This document shows, piece by piece, positions 8,260 through 19,036 of a stretch of 64,000 bases of DNA; within the stretch, counting starts at the first letter, position 1, and each line of letters opens with the position of its first letter. The DNA is from Shewanella waksmanii ATCC BAA-643. GTDB lineage: Bacteria > Pseudomonadota > Gammaproteobacteria > Enterobacterales > Shewanellaceae. The stretch spans positions 1 through 64,000 of the forward strand of contig NZ_JAEH01000012.1 in assembly GCF_000518805.1 (NCBI RefSeq), given 5' to 3'. The notes under the pieces are model-generated. The model worked only from the letters and a program-made list of their open reading frames with translations, made no database searches and had not been told where the DNA came from. The position numbers were made by a program, and so were the translations under genes.

Positions 8260-8348
8260 CTGAATTATAAATATAAAAAATACTTGTTCAATTTTCGGTT
8301 GCCACAAAATTGTTGTACACGTTACCGTGGCTTTAATCCTTAGTGTTG

Positions 8349-9434
8349 ATGGCAAAAACTATGTTAATTACCGAGCAGCAAACCATTTCCACCTATTATG
8401 ATGCCCTCATTAATCGTGAACCTAGCTATGTAGGCACTTTTTATGTCGGGGTGAAAACCACCTCAATCTTTTGCATTGCGACCTGCCGTGCTCGCAAGCC
8501 TAAATTACAAAATGTTGAGTTTTATACGCAGTTTAAAGAAGCGTTAGATGCAGGTTATCGTCCGTGTAAAATCTGCAAACCCACAGAAAATGCGCAGGCT
8601 GCACCTAAACAAGTTGAACAAGCGATTATGCTGGTAAAAGCTGATTTAAAGCATAAAGTGACCGATCAGCATTTGCGTGAACAGGGCATTGCCCCAGAAT
8701 TTGTTAGGCGGTGGTTTAAGCAGCATTACGGTATGACATTTCAAACCTATCAGCGTATGTACCGCATCAATACCGCCTTTGAAGAGCTCAAAAAGGGCAA
8801 CACGGCCACTGATACCGCTTTTAATGCAGGGTTTAATTCACTCAGTGGCTTTGGCTATACCTACAAGCAAGTAGTGGGGCACTCACCTAAAAGCAAAGCG
8901 GATAAACAGATTATATTAATCAGCCGCTTAACCACACCCATTGGGCCTATGTTTGTTTGCGCGACAGACAAGGGGGTGTGTTTACTCGAGTTTGTTGACA
9001 GACGCATGTTGGAAACCGAGTTTAAAGACCTGCAAAAGCGCCTAAATGCACAAATTCTGATGGGTGAAAATCAACATATAAAACAGCTTAAACAACAGCT
9101 CAGCGAGTACTTTGCTGGCAAACGGTGTCAGTTTAGCGTGCCACTCGACACGCCAGGTACAGAGTTTCAGCAGCAAGTTTGGCAGTGTTTACAGACAATT
9201 GACTATGGCACCACGGCATCCTATCAACAGCAAGCTGAAAAGATAAACAATCCTAAGGCAGTTCGCGCCGTCGCTTCGGCGAATGGTTTTAACCGTATCT
9301 CTATCGTGATCCCTTGCCATAGGGTGATAGGTAAGGATGGGTCATTAACAGGATATGGCGGCGGCTTGCCGCGTAAAAAGTGGTTGCTGGAACATGAAGC
9401 GCGTTTTGCCGCTGAGCTCAATGGTGCTAACTAA
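8349..9434 (+). CDS. ada: Bifunctional Ada: AraC-type regulator and O6-methylguanine-DNA methyltransferase
   Basis: About 361 residues. Residues 10-78 are the Ada zinc domain with the four-cysteine site FCIATC (C42, C46) and PCKIC (C73, C76); C42 is the residue that takes a methyl group from phosphotriesters. A short AraC-type DNA-binding domain follows (FNAGFNSLSGFGYTYKQVVG). The C-terminal part is the methyltransferase, with PCHRVIG carrying the acceptor cysteine. The protein repairs alkylated DNA and, once methylated, activates the adaptive response. No alkA or alkB is adjacent. Start is uncertain: GTG 8343, ATG 8349 and ATG 8361 are in frame and none has a strong ribosome binding site. 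Confidence 0.9.
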   Translation: MAKTMLITEQQTISTYYDALINREPSYVGTFYVGVKTTSIFCIATCRARKPKLQNVEFYTQFKEALDAGYRPCKICKPTENAQAAPKQVEQAIMLVKADLKHKVTDQHLREQGIAPEFVRRWFKQHYGMTFQTYQRMYRINTAFEELKKGNTATDTAFNAGFNSLSGFGYTYKQVVGHSPKSKADKQIILISRLTTPIGPMFVCATDKGVCLLEFVDRRMLETEFKDLQKRLNAQILMGENQHIKQLKQQLSEYFAGKRCQFSVPLDTPGTEFQQQVWQCLQTIDYGTTASYQQQAEKINNPKAVRAVASANGFNRISIVIPCHRVIGKDGSLTGYGGGLPRKKWLLEHEARFAAELNGAN

Positions 9435-9477
9435 GGCTAAAATACATCATTAAAGTCACTGTCTTGCAAAATCAGCC

Positions 9478-9500
9478 GCCTGCCGTATTACGCGGCAGGC
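9478..9500. terminator. Hairpin between convergent ada and recD
   Basis: GCCTGCCG at 9478-9485 pairs perfectly with CGGCAGGC at 9493-9500 across a 7-base loop. It lies in the 82-bp gap between two convergent genes. A long T-run is missing on both sides, so it may be a weak or bidirectional terminator. Confidence 0.5.
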
Positions 9501-9516
9501 TTGATGTGAATCAGCG

Positions 9517-11487
9517 TTAGTTTGACCATAAACGCATTGCTAATCCAGATGATCGTTTGGTGGCTTGCAGGCAAGCACGTTCAAACACTTGTTGGCTACC
9601 TAGACAGGTAAAATGTTGTTTAGCCCGGGTAATGGCGGTGTAGATAAGCTCTTTGGTTAACAAGCTTTGCTGGGCTACGCTTGGCTTTGGCGGCAATACT
9701 AGCGCCACCTGCTGAAATTCACTACCTTGGCTTTTATGCACGGTCATCGCAAAACAGGTATCGTGTTTTGGTAACCTTGCTGGCAGCACTTTCAACACAC
9801 TGCCATCTGCTTGAACAAAATGCGCCATAAGGCGATGTTCGCTATGGGCACTGTCGGCAATGATTAATCCAATATCACCATTAAATAATCCCAAGTTGTA
9901 ATCATTACTTTGAATGATCACAGGTCGGCCTGCATAGAACTCTTGATTGGGCTCAATTAATTTGGCCTGTTTTAGTGCCTGGGTAATGGTTTGGTTGATA
10001 CCTTCGACACCGTATTCACCGACGCGCATGGCACATAGCAACCGATATTGGTTATAGCTATCGATAATTTCACTGACATCAACCCCATTATCTTCACCGC
10101 CAGTGGCTTGTTGTATCTGCTGCAAGTAGTGGCCATATTGCGCTACTGCCTGAGATTGGATCTGCTGTAAGCCTAAGTTGATATCATTTTGCTGCTGATG
10201 CTCAATCCACAATAGCTCAGCATAGCCGCGCTGCCATACTTGCATAATCGCTGCTAAATTGGCTTGGTTAACCGCGCCCGCGAGTTGACCAATACCAGCA
10301 TCGCCTTTAAATCGATGGCTGTGCATTAACATACACAGGCTGTCTCCTAGTTTGGGCTCATCATGGACAAAATCATTGAGGTTGGTTTCAGTGACATGGG
10401 ATAAATATTGCGCCTGTTCACTGCTGTATCGCATCTGCCAATAATTATGCTGCTGACCTTGTTCATCGGTGTAGGATTGTTTTAAACCTGCACAAATATC
10501 TGCGAGTACCGCGCCAGCTTCCACCGAGGCTAATTGGTCTTGATCGCCAAGTAAAATCAGCCTTGCATGGGCTGGCAGGGCTTGCAGCACTTTGTGCATC
10601 ATAGGAAGATCCACCATAGATGCTTCATCAATCACCAGTAAATCAAGACGCAGGTGATTGTCTTTATGGTGGCGATATTGATGTGAGTTGGGAATTACCC
10701 CTAATAGCCGATGTAAAGTGGCTGCATCTTCGGGTACCGCGGCCATCTTTTCCAGTTCGAATAGGTGGCCGTAACTGGCCAACTCAGTCAGTAAGCGTGC
10801 TTTTGATGCTTTTATCGACTCGCTTAACCTTGCTGCTGCTTTGCCTGTGGGGGCGACCAATTTGATATCGATATCTTGATGCTGAGCCAATAAAAACAGC
10901 AGTTTAGTGACGGTAGTGGTCTTACCGGTGCCCGGTCCCCCCGTAATAACCGCCAGTTGTCGGTTAAAAGCGGTGGCGGTAGCGATTTTTTGCCAGTCGT
11001 ATTGTTGATCGCTAGCAGCAAACAGTAATCCCAGTTGCGTGCGCAGTTGTGCTTGGTTTTCTACTGCTACTGGCGAAGATGCCAACCGATTGAGGGTGTG
11101 GCTGACATCCATTTCAAACTGATAATAACGCTGCAGGTACAAATATTGACCATCGAGTACCAATGGCGTTTGTTGATTGTCGCTGGCCAAACTCACGGCT
11201 TGGTAGCGGCTCAGCTGCTCGGTTAACTCAGCTAAGTTAGTCTGTATTTGGCATTGACTACGCTGCTCTGTAAATGGGTTGGCAAAGTCAATAAAAGCGA
11301 GCGGTAAACAGGTGTGTTGCTGAGATAGCTGCCGGCTTAGTAGCGCGCAGATGACTTCAAACAATGGGTCGCTGTCATCATGTAGCGCCCGCATTTGCAG
11401 TGCGAAGTGGCGGTCTAATGCGGTGAGCAAACGCTCCGATTCCCACTGTTTCAATAAACTGTCTAGCGGTGCTTGTAGGGTTATCAT
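9517..11487 (-). CDS. recD: Exodeoxyribonuclease V subunit RecD
   Basis: Predicted 656 residues. RecD is the 5'-3' helicase motor of RecBCD, a superfamily 1B enzyme. The Walker A motif GGPGTGKT is at about residues 183-190 after the N-terminal RecB-binding region. LLVIDEASMVD (motif II), LILLGDQDQLASVEAGAVL (motif III) and near the C-terminus AMTVHKSQGSEF with YTAITRAK (motifs V-VI) follow in order. Its start overlaps the recB stop by four bases (ATGA), which indicates translational coupling. It is the last gene of recC-recB-recD. The length is slightly above the E. coli protein. Confidence 0.96.
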   Translation of the reverse strand: MITLQAPLDSLLKQWESERLLTALDRHFALQMRALHDDSDPLFEVICALLSRQLSQQHTCLPLAFIDFANPFTEQRSQCQIQTNLAELTEQLSRYQAVSLASDNQQTPLVLDGQYLYLQRYYQFEMDVSHTLNRLASSPVAVENQAQLRTQLGLLFAASDQQYDWQKIATATAFNRQLAVITGGPGTGKTTTVTKLLFLLAQHQDIDIKLVAPTGKAAARLSESIKASKARLLTELASYGHLFELEKMAAVPEDAATLHRLLGVIPNSHQYRHHKDNHLRLDLLVIDEASMVDLPMMHKVLQALPAHARLILLGDQDQLASVEAGAVLADICAGLKQSYTDEQGQQHNYWQMRYSSEQAQYLSHVTETNLNDFVHDEPKLGDSLCMLMHSHRFKGDAGIGQLAGAVNQANLAAIMQVWQRGYAELLWIEHQQQNDINLGLQQIQSQAVAQYGHYLQQIQQATGGEDNGVDVSEIIDSYNQYRLLCAMRVGEYGVEGINQTITQALKQAKLIEPNQEFYAGRPVIIQSNDYNLGLFNGDIGLIIADSAHSEHRLMAHFVQADGSVLKVLPARLPKHDTCFAMTVHKSQGSEFQQVALVLPPKPSVAQQSLLTKELIYTAITRAKQHFTCLGSQQVFERACLQATKRSSGLAMRLWSN

Positions 11488-14400
11488 AAAGGCAGCTCCG
11501 TTTGTGCTTGCTCTAACTGAGCTTGCCCGTTGTTAGTGTCATTGGGGGCGGTATCACTATTTGAATTATGTGGATCATTCGCGTGATCGCCGACTTCAAA
11601 AAGTTGGTCAATGGCTAAGATTAACTGGCGATCAGGCCTGTCAAAAAATACCCCAGCTTGGGGCTGCTGACACGACATGCCGCGTAAAAATAGATAATAA
11701 CAGCCGCCGATATGCGTATCGTACTGGTAGCCAGGCACCCTAAGTTTTAGGTAGCGGTGCAGGGCAACGATGTAGATGATGTATTGCAAGTCATAGCGGT
11801 GTGAGGCAATCGCCGCGCCCATGTATTGGTGCTGGTAGTGAATAAACTGATTGCCTAAGTGGTTAGACTTATAATCGGCGATATAGAACTGATCTTGGTA
11901 TTCAAAAGTTAAATCGATAAAGCCTTTTAGCATGCCAGTTAAGTCATCAAAGTTAAGTTGCTCGCTATAGCCGTATTGCTTAAGCAACCGATTGAGCGCT
12001 GTTGCGGTGAGTCGCGACAGCGGCAGATAAAATTCCATCTCAACAATACGTTGTGTCTCGCTAATATCGGCAAGGCGCGGGCTGACCGTTGAGTGCGCAC
12101 TGATAAGCGGTGTGTGAATAATATCGTTATACCAATTGAGCAATGGCGTATACCACTGCTCTGCAATGCCGTAGCGCTGCATGGCTATGGGCAGCTGCTC
12201 TGGTAACTGCTGTTGCGCTTGGGTAAAGTCAATGAGCTCTAGCACTAAGTGCATGAAGCTACCAGCGTTAGCGCCACGCTCAAAACTGAATCTATCTAAA
12301 CAGTCGTCTTGACGGTCTTCAATGATTTCAGTTTCTGGAAATTGTTCATCGCCGGCACCGACACTAATGTGTTCGTGGGGGAGGTTTTTCACTAATCCTG
12401 AATAGCTGCCCACTCGCCACGGGGTGCCACTTTGATAACTAACAGCTACCGGTTGAAGCTGCGTTGGGCTTAGGTCAGTTTCAATTAATACCTGCGGCTG
12501 GCTAAAAGCATCTACAAGCTGAAGCGGCGCAACACTGATAGCATCGCTTATCAGCGTTTGTACAGCGGCATCAAGCTGTAAAGCATCACAGTTTTTATCG
12601 TTAATACCTAACAAGTATCCGATTGCTGTTTGATGTAACTGACTATTGATGCCTGCCCGTTTGGTCACTCTGCTGTGGTTTGCAATATACAGGTAACAAC
12701 CCAGTACTGGGCGGGTGAGGGCAACATACAGCAAGCGTAGATCTTCGGCTAAGGCTTCCTGTTTATTCAATGCCCAGCCATCGTCTGTTTGCTCAATATC
12801 CCAAATTAACTGGTTATCTTGGTGATACAACATGGGCGAGGGTTTACGGCGGATGTCACGACTGAGGCTGACAAATGGCACAAAGCACAGCGGGTATTCC
12901 AGCCCCTTACTTTTATGAATGGTGACGATTTGCACTAAGTTTTGTTCGCTCTCTAAACGCAGTTGCGCTTCTTCACTGCCATTATTTTCAAGCAGGGCTT
13001 GTTCATACCAGTTGAGTAACGCACTAACTCCGTCTATTTCGGTGGATTTTTGCTGCAATAATTCACCTAAGTGACGAAAATCCGTTAAACGCCGTTCACC
13101 ATCGGGGGTTTGTAGTACCCGCTCGATAAGCTTGGTGATACTCGCCATACTCAGTAGTGCAGGCATAACACCGCGCTTTAACCACAGTTGGTGTAGTTCG
13201 GCAAATTGACTCAGTAAAGTCTGCCTGACTTCTTCATCTTGATTAAAATTATGGATTGCTTGTGCATCATAACCCAGCAATGACGTCGCTAAGGCGCTGC
13301 GCAGTGCGCGTTCATCTTTGGGATTGGCCATGGCGGTGAGCAGTAACGCCAGCTCTTTGGCTTCAACGGTGTCAAATACACTATCGCGGCTTAAAAACAC
13401 CGAGCCAATATTACGCTTGCGCAGCGCATCCCTAATGACCTGCGCTTCATGACGATCACGCACTAAAACCGCAATATCTTTGGCAACCAGCGCGCGTTTA
13501 TTCGCAGCATCGCGGTGGCCATGATAGCAGGCGCCTTGGGCTGCTTCGTTGAGCAAACGGGTAATTTCATCGGCGACATCATTACCGATATGCTGCCTTG
13601 CCGTGGTTTTGTTAAGGCCGACTTCCTCATCTTCACTTAGCACTCTCACCCTTAATGCACTTTGCAGACCGCTTGAATCGGTTAAGCATTTGCTGGCCGC
13701 GTTGGGAGCTGATTTAACCGAATCGAACGGGATAGCTTGGTTAATAAACGGGTTGTCGCGCAAACTAAATAACTGATTGACCGCTTGAACCATACGCGCG
13801 CTTGAGCGGTAGTTGGTGTCTAAGCTATAACGCTCGGCAGTTTGCTGACGGGCATTAATATAGGTGTGGATATCTGCGCCGCGAAATGCATAAATGGCTT
13901 GTTTGGGATCGCCAATCATTAGCAAACTGAGCTTGCCGGTTTGGCTGTTTTCTATGCTGTTGTCGCTGCTACTGCCTTGGCTTGGCTGAGCTTCTATCAC
14001 AGCGGTTTGGCTGTATATGCTGTTAAAAATATTAAACTGCAGCGGATCGGTATCTTGGAATTCATCAATTAACCCCACCGGAAAACGCTTAGCGATGCTT
14101 TGAGCTAATCGATTGCTCCCGCTTGCCTCGCTTGACTGAGTTAACGCACCCGATAGCGTGAGGAGGAGATCGTCCGGCGACATAAGGTTACGCTGCTGTT
14201 TATCTGCATAAAAGCGCTGGGATATTCCCGCTCTGGCAGCGTATAAAAAACTGGGGATTAGCCCATTGATGTAACCCAATAGATTGTCAATATGTGCCAG
14301 CAGTGGTGCATCATTGACGCTTGGGATTTCGCCACCTTTATTAAGCTTTAATCCAGATAGTGCCAGTCCTTCTAAGGTTTTAGTGGCGGGCAGGCTAAGC

Positions 14401-15263
14401 TGACCAGCTGCTTGAGTATTGGCAACCCAGTTGTCCATATTGTCGAACATGGCGGCTAACTTAGGATAGTTATCGGCTTTTTTACCAAAACGAGTACCGT
14501 TAAGCGGCAAGCTGTGGAGTAAGGCTTCGGTGGCGGCTTTCTCTCGCGGCCAAATCAGTTGCAGGCGGCTTAAACATTGACTGAGCTGTTCGCTGGCTTT
14601 AGTAAAACTTGCCGGCTTAGGTTTTGCTTGTGCCTGATTGGCGCCAATTAGTGCCCGTAGCTGTTTACTTAACGCATCGGGATCGGCAAATTGCTTTTGA
14701 ATTACCGCGGCAATGTATTTAGGTAGCGGATAGCAGGCTTCTCGCCAGAAATCACGTACGGCATGATGCAGATACTCGCCATCATCTAAGACAAATTCAG
14801 ACTCAAACAGCAATGAAGACTCGAAGGCCATATCAGCCAAGATACGCTGACAAAACCCATGGATGGTATATATGGCGGCTTCATCGAGGGATTTGAGTGC
14901 TAAATCTAAATAACGCAAGCTGTTGGCACGGTGCTCTGGTAGGGTAGCGTCGTACAATTGGTTAATGAGTTCATCTTGTACCGTTAAACCGATAAAGCGT
15001 CGATAGGCGAGCTGAATCTTACTGCGAATACGATCGCGTAACTCGCCCGTTGCCGCATTGGTAAAGGTCACCACCAATATCTGCTCACAGCTCAGTGGCT
15101 GTTCTATATCATGACCGAGCAACAGGCGCAGGTATAACCCCGAAATGGTGTAGGTTTTTCCTGTGCCGGCACTGGCTTCAATCAGCCGATTGCCGCCAAA
15201 CGGTAAGGTTAGGGTATCGAGTGTTTGCACGGTTTGCGCATCGCCTATTTGAGGATGTGACAT
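11484..15263 (-). CDS. recB: Exodeoxyribonuclease V subunit RecB
   Basis: Predicted 1259 residues. RecB is the 3'-5' helicase and the only nuclease of the RecBCD double-strand break repair complex. The UvrD-type motifs are clear: EASAGTGKTYT near residue 30, ILVVTFTNAAT, VGLIDEFQDTDPLQF and, in the second half, TIHKSKGLEYP and LLYVALTRPV. The C-terminal nuclease domain shows GFIDLTFEYQDQFYIADYKS, with the Asp, Asp and Lys that bind and cut at the metal site. It overlaps recC by one base (TAATG) and recD by four, so the three genes form one operon. No ptrA gene lies between recC and recB, unlike E. coli. Confidence 0.96.
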   Translation of the reverse strand: MSHPQIGDAQTVQTLDTLTLPFGGNRLIEASAGTGKTYTISGLYLRLLLGHDIEQPLSCEQILVVTFTNAATGELRDRIRSKIQLAYRRFIGLTVQDELINQLYDATLPEHRANSLRYLDLALKSLDEAAIYTIHGFCQRILADMAFESSLLFESEFVLDDGEYLHHAVRDFWREACYPLPKYIAAVIQKQFADPDALSKQLRALIGANQAQAKPKPASFTKASEQLSQCLSRLQLIWPREKAATEALLHSLPLNGTRFGKKADNYPKLAAMFDNMDNWVANTQAAGQLSLPATKTLEGLALSGLKLNKGGEIPSVNDAPLLAHIDNLLGYINGLIPSFLYAARAGISQRFYADKQQRNLMSPDDLLLTLSGALTQSSEASGSNRLAQSIAKRFPVGLIDEFQDTDPLQFNIFNSIYSQTAVIEAQPSQGSSSDNSIENSQTGKLSLLMIGDPKQAIYAFRGADIHTYINARQQTAERYSLDTNYRSSARMVQAVNQLFSLRDNPFINQAIPFDSVKSAPNAASKCLTDSSGLQSALRVRVLSEDEEVGLNKTTARQHIGNDVADEITRLLNEAAQGACYHGHRDAANKRALVAKDIAVLVRDRHEAQVIRDALRKRNIGSVFLSRDSVFDTVEAKELALLLTAMANPKDERALRSALATSLLGYDAQAIHNFNQDEEVRQTLLSQFAELHQLWLKRGVMPALLSMASITKLIERVLQTPDGERRLTDFRHLGELLQQKSTEIDGVSALLNWYEQALLENNGSEEAQLRLESEQNLVQIVTIHKSKGLEYPLCFVPFVSLSRDIRRKPSPMLYHQDNQLIWDIEQTDDGWALNKQEALAEDLRLLYVALTRPVLGCYLYIANHSRVTKRAGINSQLHQTAIGYLLGINDKNCDALQLDAAVQTLISDAISVAPLQLVDAFSQPQVLIETDLSPTQLQPVAVSYQSGTPWRVGSYSGLVKNLPHEHISVGAGDEQFPETEIIEDRQDDCLDRFSFERGANAGSFMHLVLELIDFTQAQQQLPEQLPIAMQRYGIAEQWYTPLLNWYNDIIHTPLISAHSTVSPRLADISETQRIVEMEFYLPLSRLTATALNRLLKQYGYSEQLNFDDLTGMLKGFIDLTFEYQDQFYIADYKSNHLGNQFIHYQHQYMGAAIASHRYDLQYIIYIVALHRYLKLRVPGYQYDTHIGGCYYLFLRGMSCQQPQAGVFFDRPDRQLILAIDQLFEVGDHANDPHNSNSDTAPNDTNNGQAQLEQAQTELPL

Positions 15264-18200
15264 TAGCGCGCCTCCTGCACTGTGGCTGCAGTTTCAGCTA
15301 AAGCGTTATCACTGGCAGCTTCAACAAAATCGGCAAGTTCATCAAGTTTACCTTTGTGATAAAGGCTTAGCAGTGGTTGCAGCAGTTGCTGCGCAGTGGC
15401 GCCAAATTCAGTTTCAGTAAAATCATCGGGGAAAGTAAACAGTCGCTGAAAATGCGGCTCGTATCCTTCACCTAAGCCAGTTTGTTCATCTTGCCACTGA
15501 CTTTGGGCACTCAGCAGCTTTTCTTGGTGATCGCCTTCTGCTTCAACATAAGCCAAAGCAGTACGTGGCATAAACAGTAAGGGTGCTGCCTGGCCATCAA
15601 TAAAGTACTGCAGCCACAGGGTTAACTGTTGCTGAGCTTGGGCGGCAGTGATAGTTGCGAAGCTATGGAAATGACCAATATCAAGCAAGTAACTGGCTTT
15701 AGCACTGACTTGGCTGCCCATGGCACAAATGCAAAGATGCCGCAGGTATACTCGAATAAGATCGCGGCCATTGGCGGTACCGGGCCTATGATTGACTAGC
15801 CCTTTAGCACTGATGTCATCGATACGACCAACTAAGGTGACCGCTGGCTGCGTGGTCAATGGCAGGCTAATGGTCAGGTTATGACTTTGTTCGCCCTTTA
15901 AATACAAGGTGCGGCCGATTAGCGGCTTAATGTCGTGCAGGTATTTATCTAACAATAACTCATCAAAAGGGGCTAAGGGCAGGTGCCCGGCCTTTTTAAG
16001 TTGTGCTAACAAGCTGGCATTGGGCTGGGGTTCGCTACGGGCGATGGCATCTTCGATTAAAGTAGATTGGATTTGATAGCGACCCAATGGATTAATATCA
16101 AACGGCTCATCGTTATCGTCTTGCTGGATATTGAGGTTAAGATCTAACTTTAAGGCACGATTAAAGAAGTACTGAGCAGGGTTGCGGAAAAAACGTATAA
16201 GGGCTGAAAGCTCGACTTCAATTTGATCGGCGGTCACATCGCCAGCAAGTGGGCTTTGCATCTCTTGCCAGGTTAACGCCTTAGTTATAAATTTGCCTTT
16301 AGTACTGGTACTGGGATCGCTTCTCCCGTCTGAGTGGTTATTGATTGCTGCTGGGCACCACTGGTTAGAGTGGCTTAATTGCACCTCTGTGGCGGCTGAG
16401 TGGGCCTGGTTGTCGCGGCTGTCAGTATTTAAAAATAACCGCTCATCAAAGGGTTGCAGTGGTTGGTGCTTAATAAGTTTGGTTTTAATTGCGGCTTCAA
16501 TGGCATCAATATCTTGCGGTGTCACACTGTCGTCGGTCAAAGCTGCAAAGGCTTGGGGTAGGTAACAAAGCTGACAATACTCAATCAGTTCAGAAACCAA
16601 CATTGACGCGATACGTTCTGAATTGTCGCGCTCGCTATTACCTATGTAGCTAATATAAAGTTGTTGCCGGGCACTAAGAAGGGCTTCTAAAAATAGGTAC
16701 CTGTCGTCCAATCGGCGCGAACGATCGCCTTTGCGTGGGCCATGTTGCGCCACAAGATCAAACCCCACCGGATGCTGTGTTCTGGGGTAAACACCATCGT
16801 TCATACCCAGTAAGCAGACCAGTTTGAAGGGAATAGAGCGCATTGGCATTAGGGTACAAAAGTTAACGCTACCTGCAAGGTATCGCTGGCCTACACGGGA
16901 CTCACTTAACGTGCGTTTAAACCAGTTTTGTACAATCTCGATCGGTAACGGACTGGTATGCCCAGCGTCTTCTATTTCTTGCTCTAACTTACTGATCGCC
17001 TCGCGAATGGTTTGCAGCTGAATTAACTCTTGCTCATCGACATCATAAAGTGCGTCAAGCAACTCGGTGAGTTGGCTGACCCTAGTGGATATCATGCATT
17101 GTTCGGCCAAGGCTTCTTTATAGTGATCAATAGTTTCAATGAAGTTGAGCAATTTCCCCAGCGCTTGGGCGGACTGGCCTTCGATACCATCAAAGGGCAA
17201 GCTATCTTGATAAATATCGCTGTTATCACTGAAGCTGTAGCCTAGAATCAGCCGTTTAATACCAAAGGTCCATGAGTTTTGTTCAAACTCCGGTAGGGTA
17301 TATTCGCGGCGGCTTTGACTGTCGCGCCCCCAACGTACGCCCGCTTCTTCTAACCAGCGGCGCAGTAATGCTAGCTCATCAATATCGATATCAGAGCGGC
17401 GCAACACGGCGGGGACTTCTAAAATACCCAGCAGTTCGCTCAACGAGAATCGACTTTGATTGATGGCAAGCAAATGCAAGAAGCTGTTAATGAGTGGTGA
17501 TTCCTGCGCGGCGCCTCTATCTGCGATTGCATAGGGGATATAATGTTGCCCTTGTTTTGCGCCAAATACCGCGTCGATGTATGGGGCGTAACTCGCCACA
17601 TCAGGCATCATGATCACAATGTCTTTTGGCCGCAGAGGCTGTTCATCATTAGCATGTCGAGACAGCATATCGAGTAGATGGTCGTGCAGTGTTTCTACTT
17701 CGCGCAGTGGGCTATGACAGCTGCGTAGAGTTAAGGAATCATCGGTGTCGGTGAGTATTCGACGGCCTGATACACTGAGGTAGAGTTTGGTATCGGGTCC
17801 TAAGGTTTCACCGCGAGTGGATAGCTGTAATATATCATCTTGGATTCCACTGAGTAGGCTGTCACCCGCGGGTGCTTGGTAGGATTCAAAATTGAAATTG
17901 GTGTGCGCTTCAGGTAGCTCTAAAATAAGATCGAGTAGTTCACGTCCCATTTTGCCGTTATTGGCTAAAATAGGGTTACCCACCTCCAATTTTTCTTCCC
18001 AGCGTTCACTTAACTGATATTTATTTGCGAAGGTCACCGCCATGCGTGCGCGTACTTTAGGGTCGACAATATCCCCCCAGTAGTGCTGACACGGGCTGAG
18101 ATTAAACATCACAACATCGATACGTTTAGCCAGATGATAAAGTACGTCCAATGTTTGCGGTGCCATCGACGAGATACCAAACACAAAGAGTCGTTTGGGA

Positions 18201-18874
18201 AGCCCTGCAAGAGACTGAGCTGGATCGTCTAATGCATCAAACAGCGCTTGGTGTAAATTGGCGCGGTGATATTGGCTTTGGCCTAAAGCATGCTGATTAA
18301 AATCGATGAGCGCCCGCCATAGGATTGGCTGCCATGCTTGGGCAGCGGACAGCTTAATTGTTTGTTCATCTTGCTGCTCCCAGGCCGATATCCAGTCCGG
18401 TCGGTAAACGAGATACTGGTCAAAAATATCAGCAATTTGGCCGCACAATTGATAAGACTTAAGCGCCGCTAACTGCTGTTGCCGGTTGCGCTCGGCATTG
18501 CTTGAGGGTTCAGCTTGTTGGCTGGCTAAGTAGTCAGCCAATGGGGCGAATTCGGGTTTATCCAATAGTTGCGGCAATAGCTCCATTAATTTCCAGGTCA
18601 TGGCCGCTTTGGTAAAAGCATTCTCTTTTGGTACATCATGTAATAGTTGATGACAAAGCTGCCAAATAAAGCTTGATGGCAGTGGGAACTCAACTCCAGC
18701 CGCAATGCCATTATGCGCAGCAATTTGAAGACGTAACCATGTCGACATCCCGGGACTTTGTACCAAAATTTGCTCTTGCATCAGTGTTGGCATATCAGGG
18801 TGCCGGGTTTGCAAGGCTGCAGAGAGCTGCTTTGCTAGCTGCTCCATCTGGTTGGATTGTACGAGATATAGCAT
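15263..18874 (-). CDS. recC: Exodeoxyribonuclease V subunit RecC
   Basis: Predicted 1203 residues. RecC is the scaffold and Chi-recognition subunit of RecBCD. It begins MLYLVQSNQMEQLAKQL, after AAGGA and five spacer bases. Characteristic RecC segments are present: ILVQSPGMSTWLRLQIA near the N-terminus, RLFVFGISSMAPQTLDVL, and SVNFCTLMPMRSIPFKLVCL followed by LLGMNDGVYPR in the middle. The C-terminal part carries the inactive nuclease-like fold that screens DNA for Chi. Helicase motifs are degenerate, as expected. It is the first gene of the operon, so its upstream region (18875-19036) should hold the promoter; I see no clear consensus there. Confidence 0.95.
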   Translation of the reverse strand: MLYLVQSNQMEQLAKQLSAALQTRHPDMPTLMQEQILVQSPGMSTWLRLQIAAHNGIAAGVEFPLPSSFIWQLCHQLLHDVPKENAFTKAAMTWKLMELLPQLLDKPEFAPLADYLASQQAEPSSNAERNRQQQLAALKSYQLCGQIADIFDQYLVYRPDWISAWEQQDEQTIKLSAAQAWQPILWRALIDFNQHALGQSQYHRANLHQALFDALDDPAQSLAGLPKRLFVFGISSMAPQTLDVLYHLAKRIDVVMFNLSPCQHYWGDIVDPKVRARMAVTFANKYQLSERWEEKLEVGNPILANNGKMGRELLDLILELPEAHTNFNFESYQAPAGDSLLSGIQDDILQLSTRGETLGPDTKLYLSVSGRRILTDTDDSLTLRSCHSPLREVETLHDHLLDMLSRHANDEQPLRPKDIVIMMPDVASYAPYIDAVFGAKQGQHYIPYAIADRGAAQESPLINSFLHLLAINQSRFSLSELLGILEVPAVLRRSDIDIDELALLRRWLEEAGVRWGRDSQSRREYTLPEFEQNSWTFGIKRLILGYSFSDNSDIYQDSLPFDGIEGQSAQALGKLLNFIETIDHYKEALAEQCMISTRVSQLTELLDALYDVDEQELIQLQTIREAISKLEQEIEDAGHTSPLPIEIVQNWFKRTLSESRVGQRYLAGSVNFCTLMPMRSIPFKLVCLLGMNDGVYPRTQHPVGFDLVAQHGPRKGDRSRRLDDRYLFLEALLSARQQLYISYIGNSERDNSERIASMLVSELIEYCQLCYLPQAFAALTDDSVTPQDIDAIEAAIKTKLIKHQPLQPFDERLFLNTDSRDNQAHSAATEVQLSHSNQWCPAAINNHSDGRSDPSTSTKGKFITKALTWQEMQSPLAGDVTADQIEVELSALIRFFRNPAQYFFNRALKLDLNLNIQQDDNDEPFDINPLGRYQIQSTLIEDAIARSEPQPNASLLAQLKKAGHLPLAPFDELLLDKYLHDIKPLIGRTLYLKGEQSHNLTISLPLTTQPAVTLVGRIDDISAKGLVNHRPGTANGRDLIRVYLRHLCICAMGSQVSAKASYLLDIGHFHSFATITAAQAQQQLTLWLQYFIDGQAAPLLFMPRTALAYVEAEGDHQEKLLSAQSQWQDEQTGLGEGYEPHFQRLFTFPDDFTETEFGATAQQLLQPLLSLYHKGKLDELADFVEAASDNALAETAATVQEAR

Positions 18875-19036
18875 GGTTGTCCTTTTTACGGCGCGGAATA
18901 AATACTGCGCTGAATGTACGCGAAACGAGTGCTTTAACCTATTGTATGGGTTTAGTTTATGAAGTCTATTGTCTAATCAGTAAATCTATTGATTTGCTGA
19001 TTATTGCGGCGTTCTGTCACTATCTACAATGGCGTA

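Noticed and set aside
13549..13776. Plus-strand frames inside recB, recC and recD
   Set aside because: These are shadows of long, well-conserved minus-strand genes.
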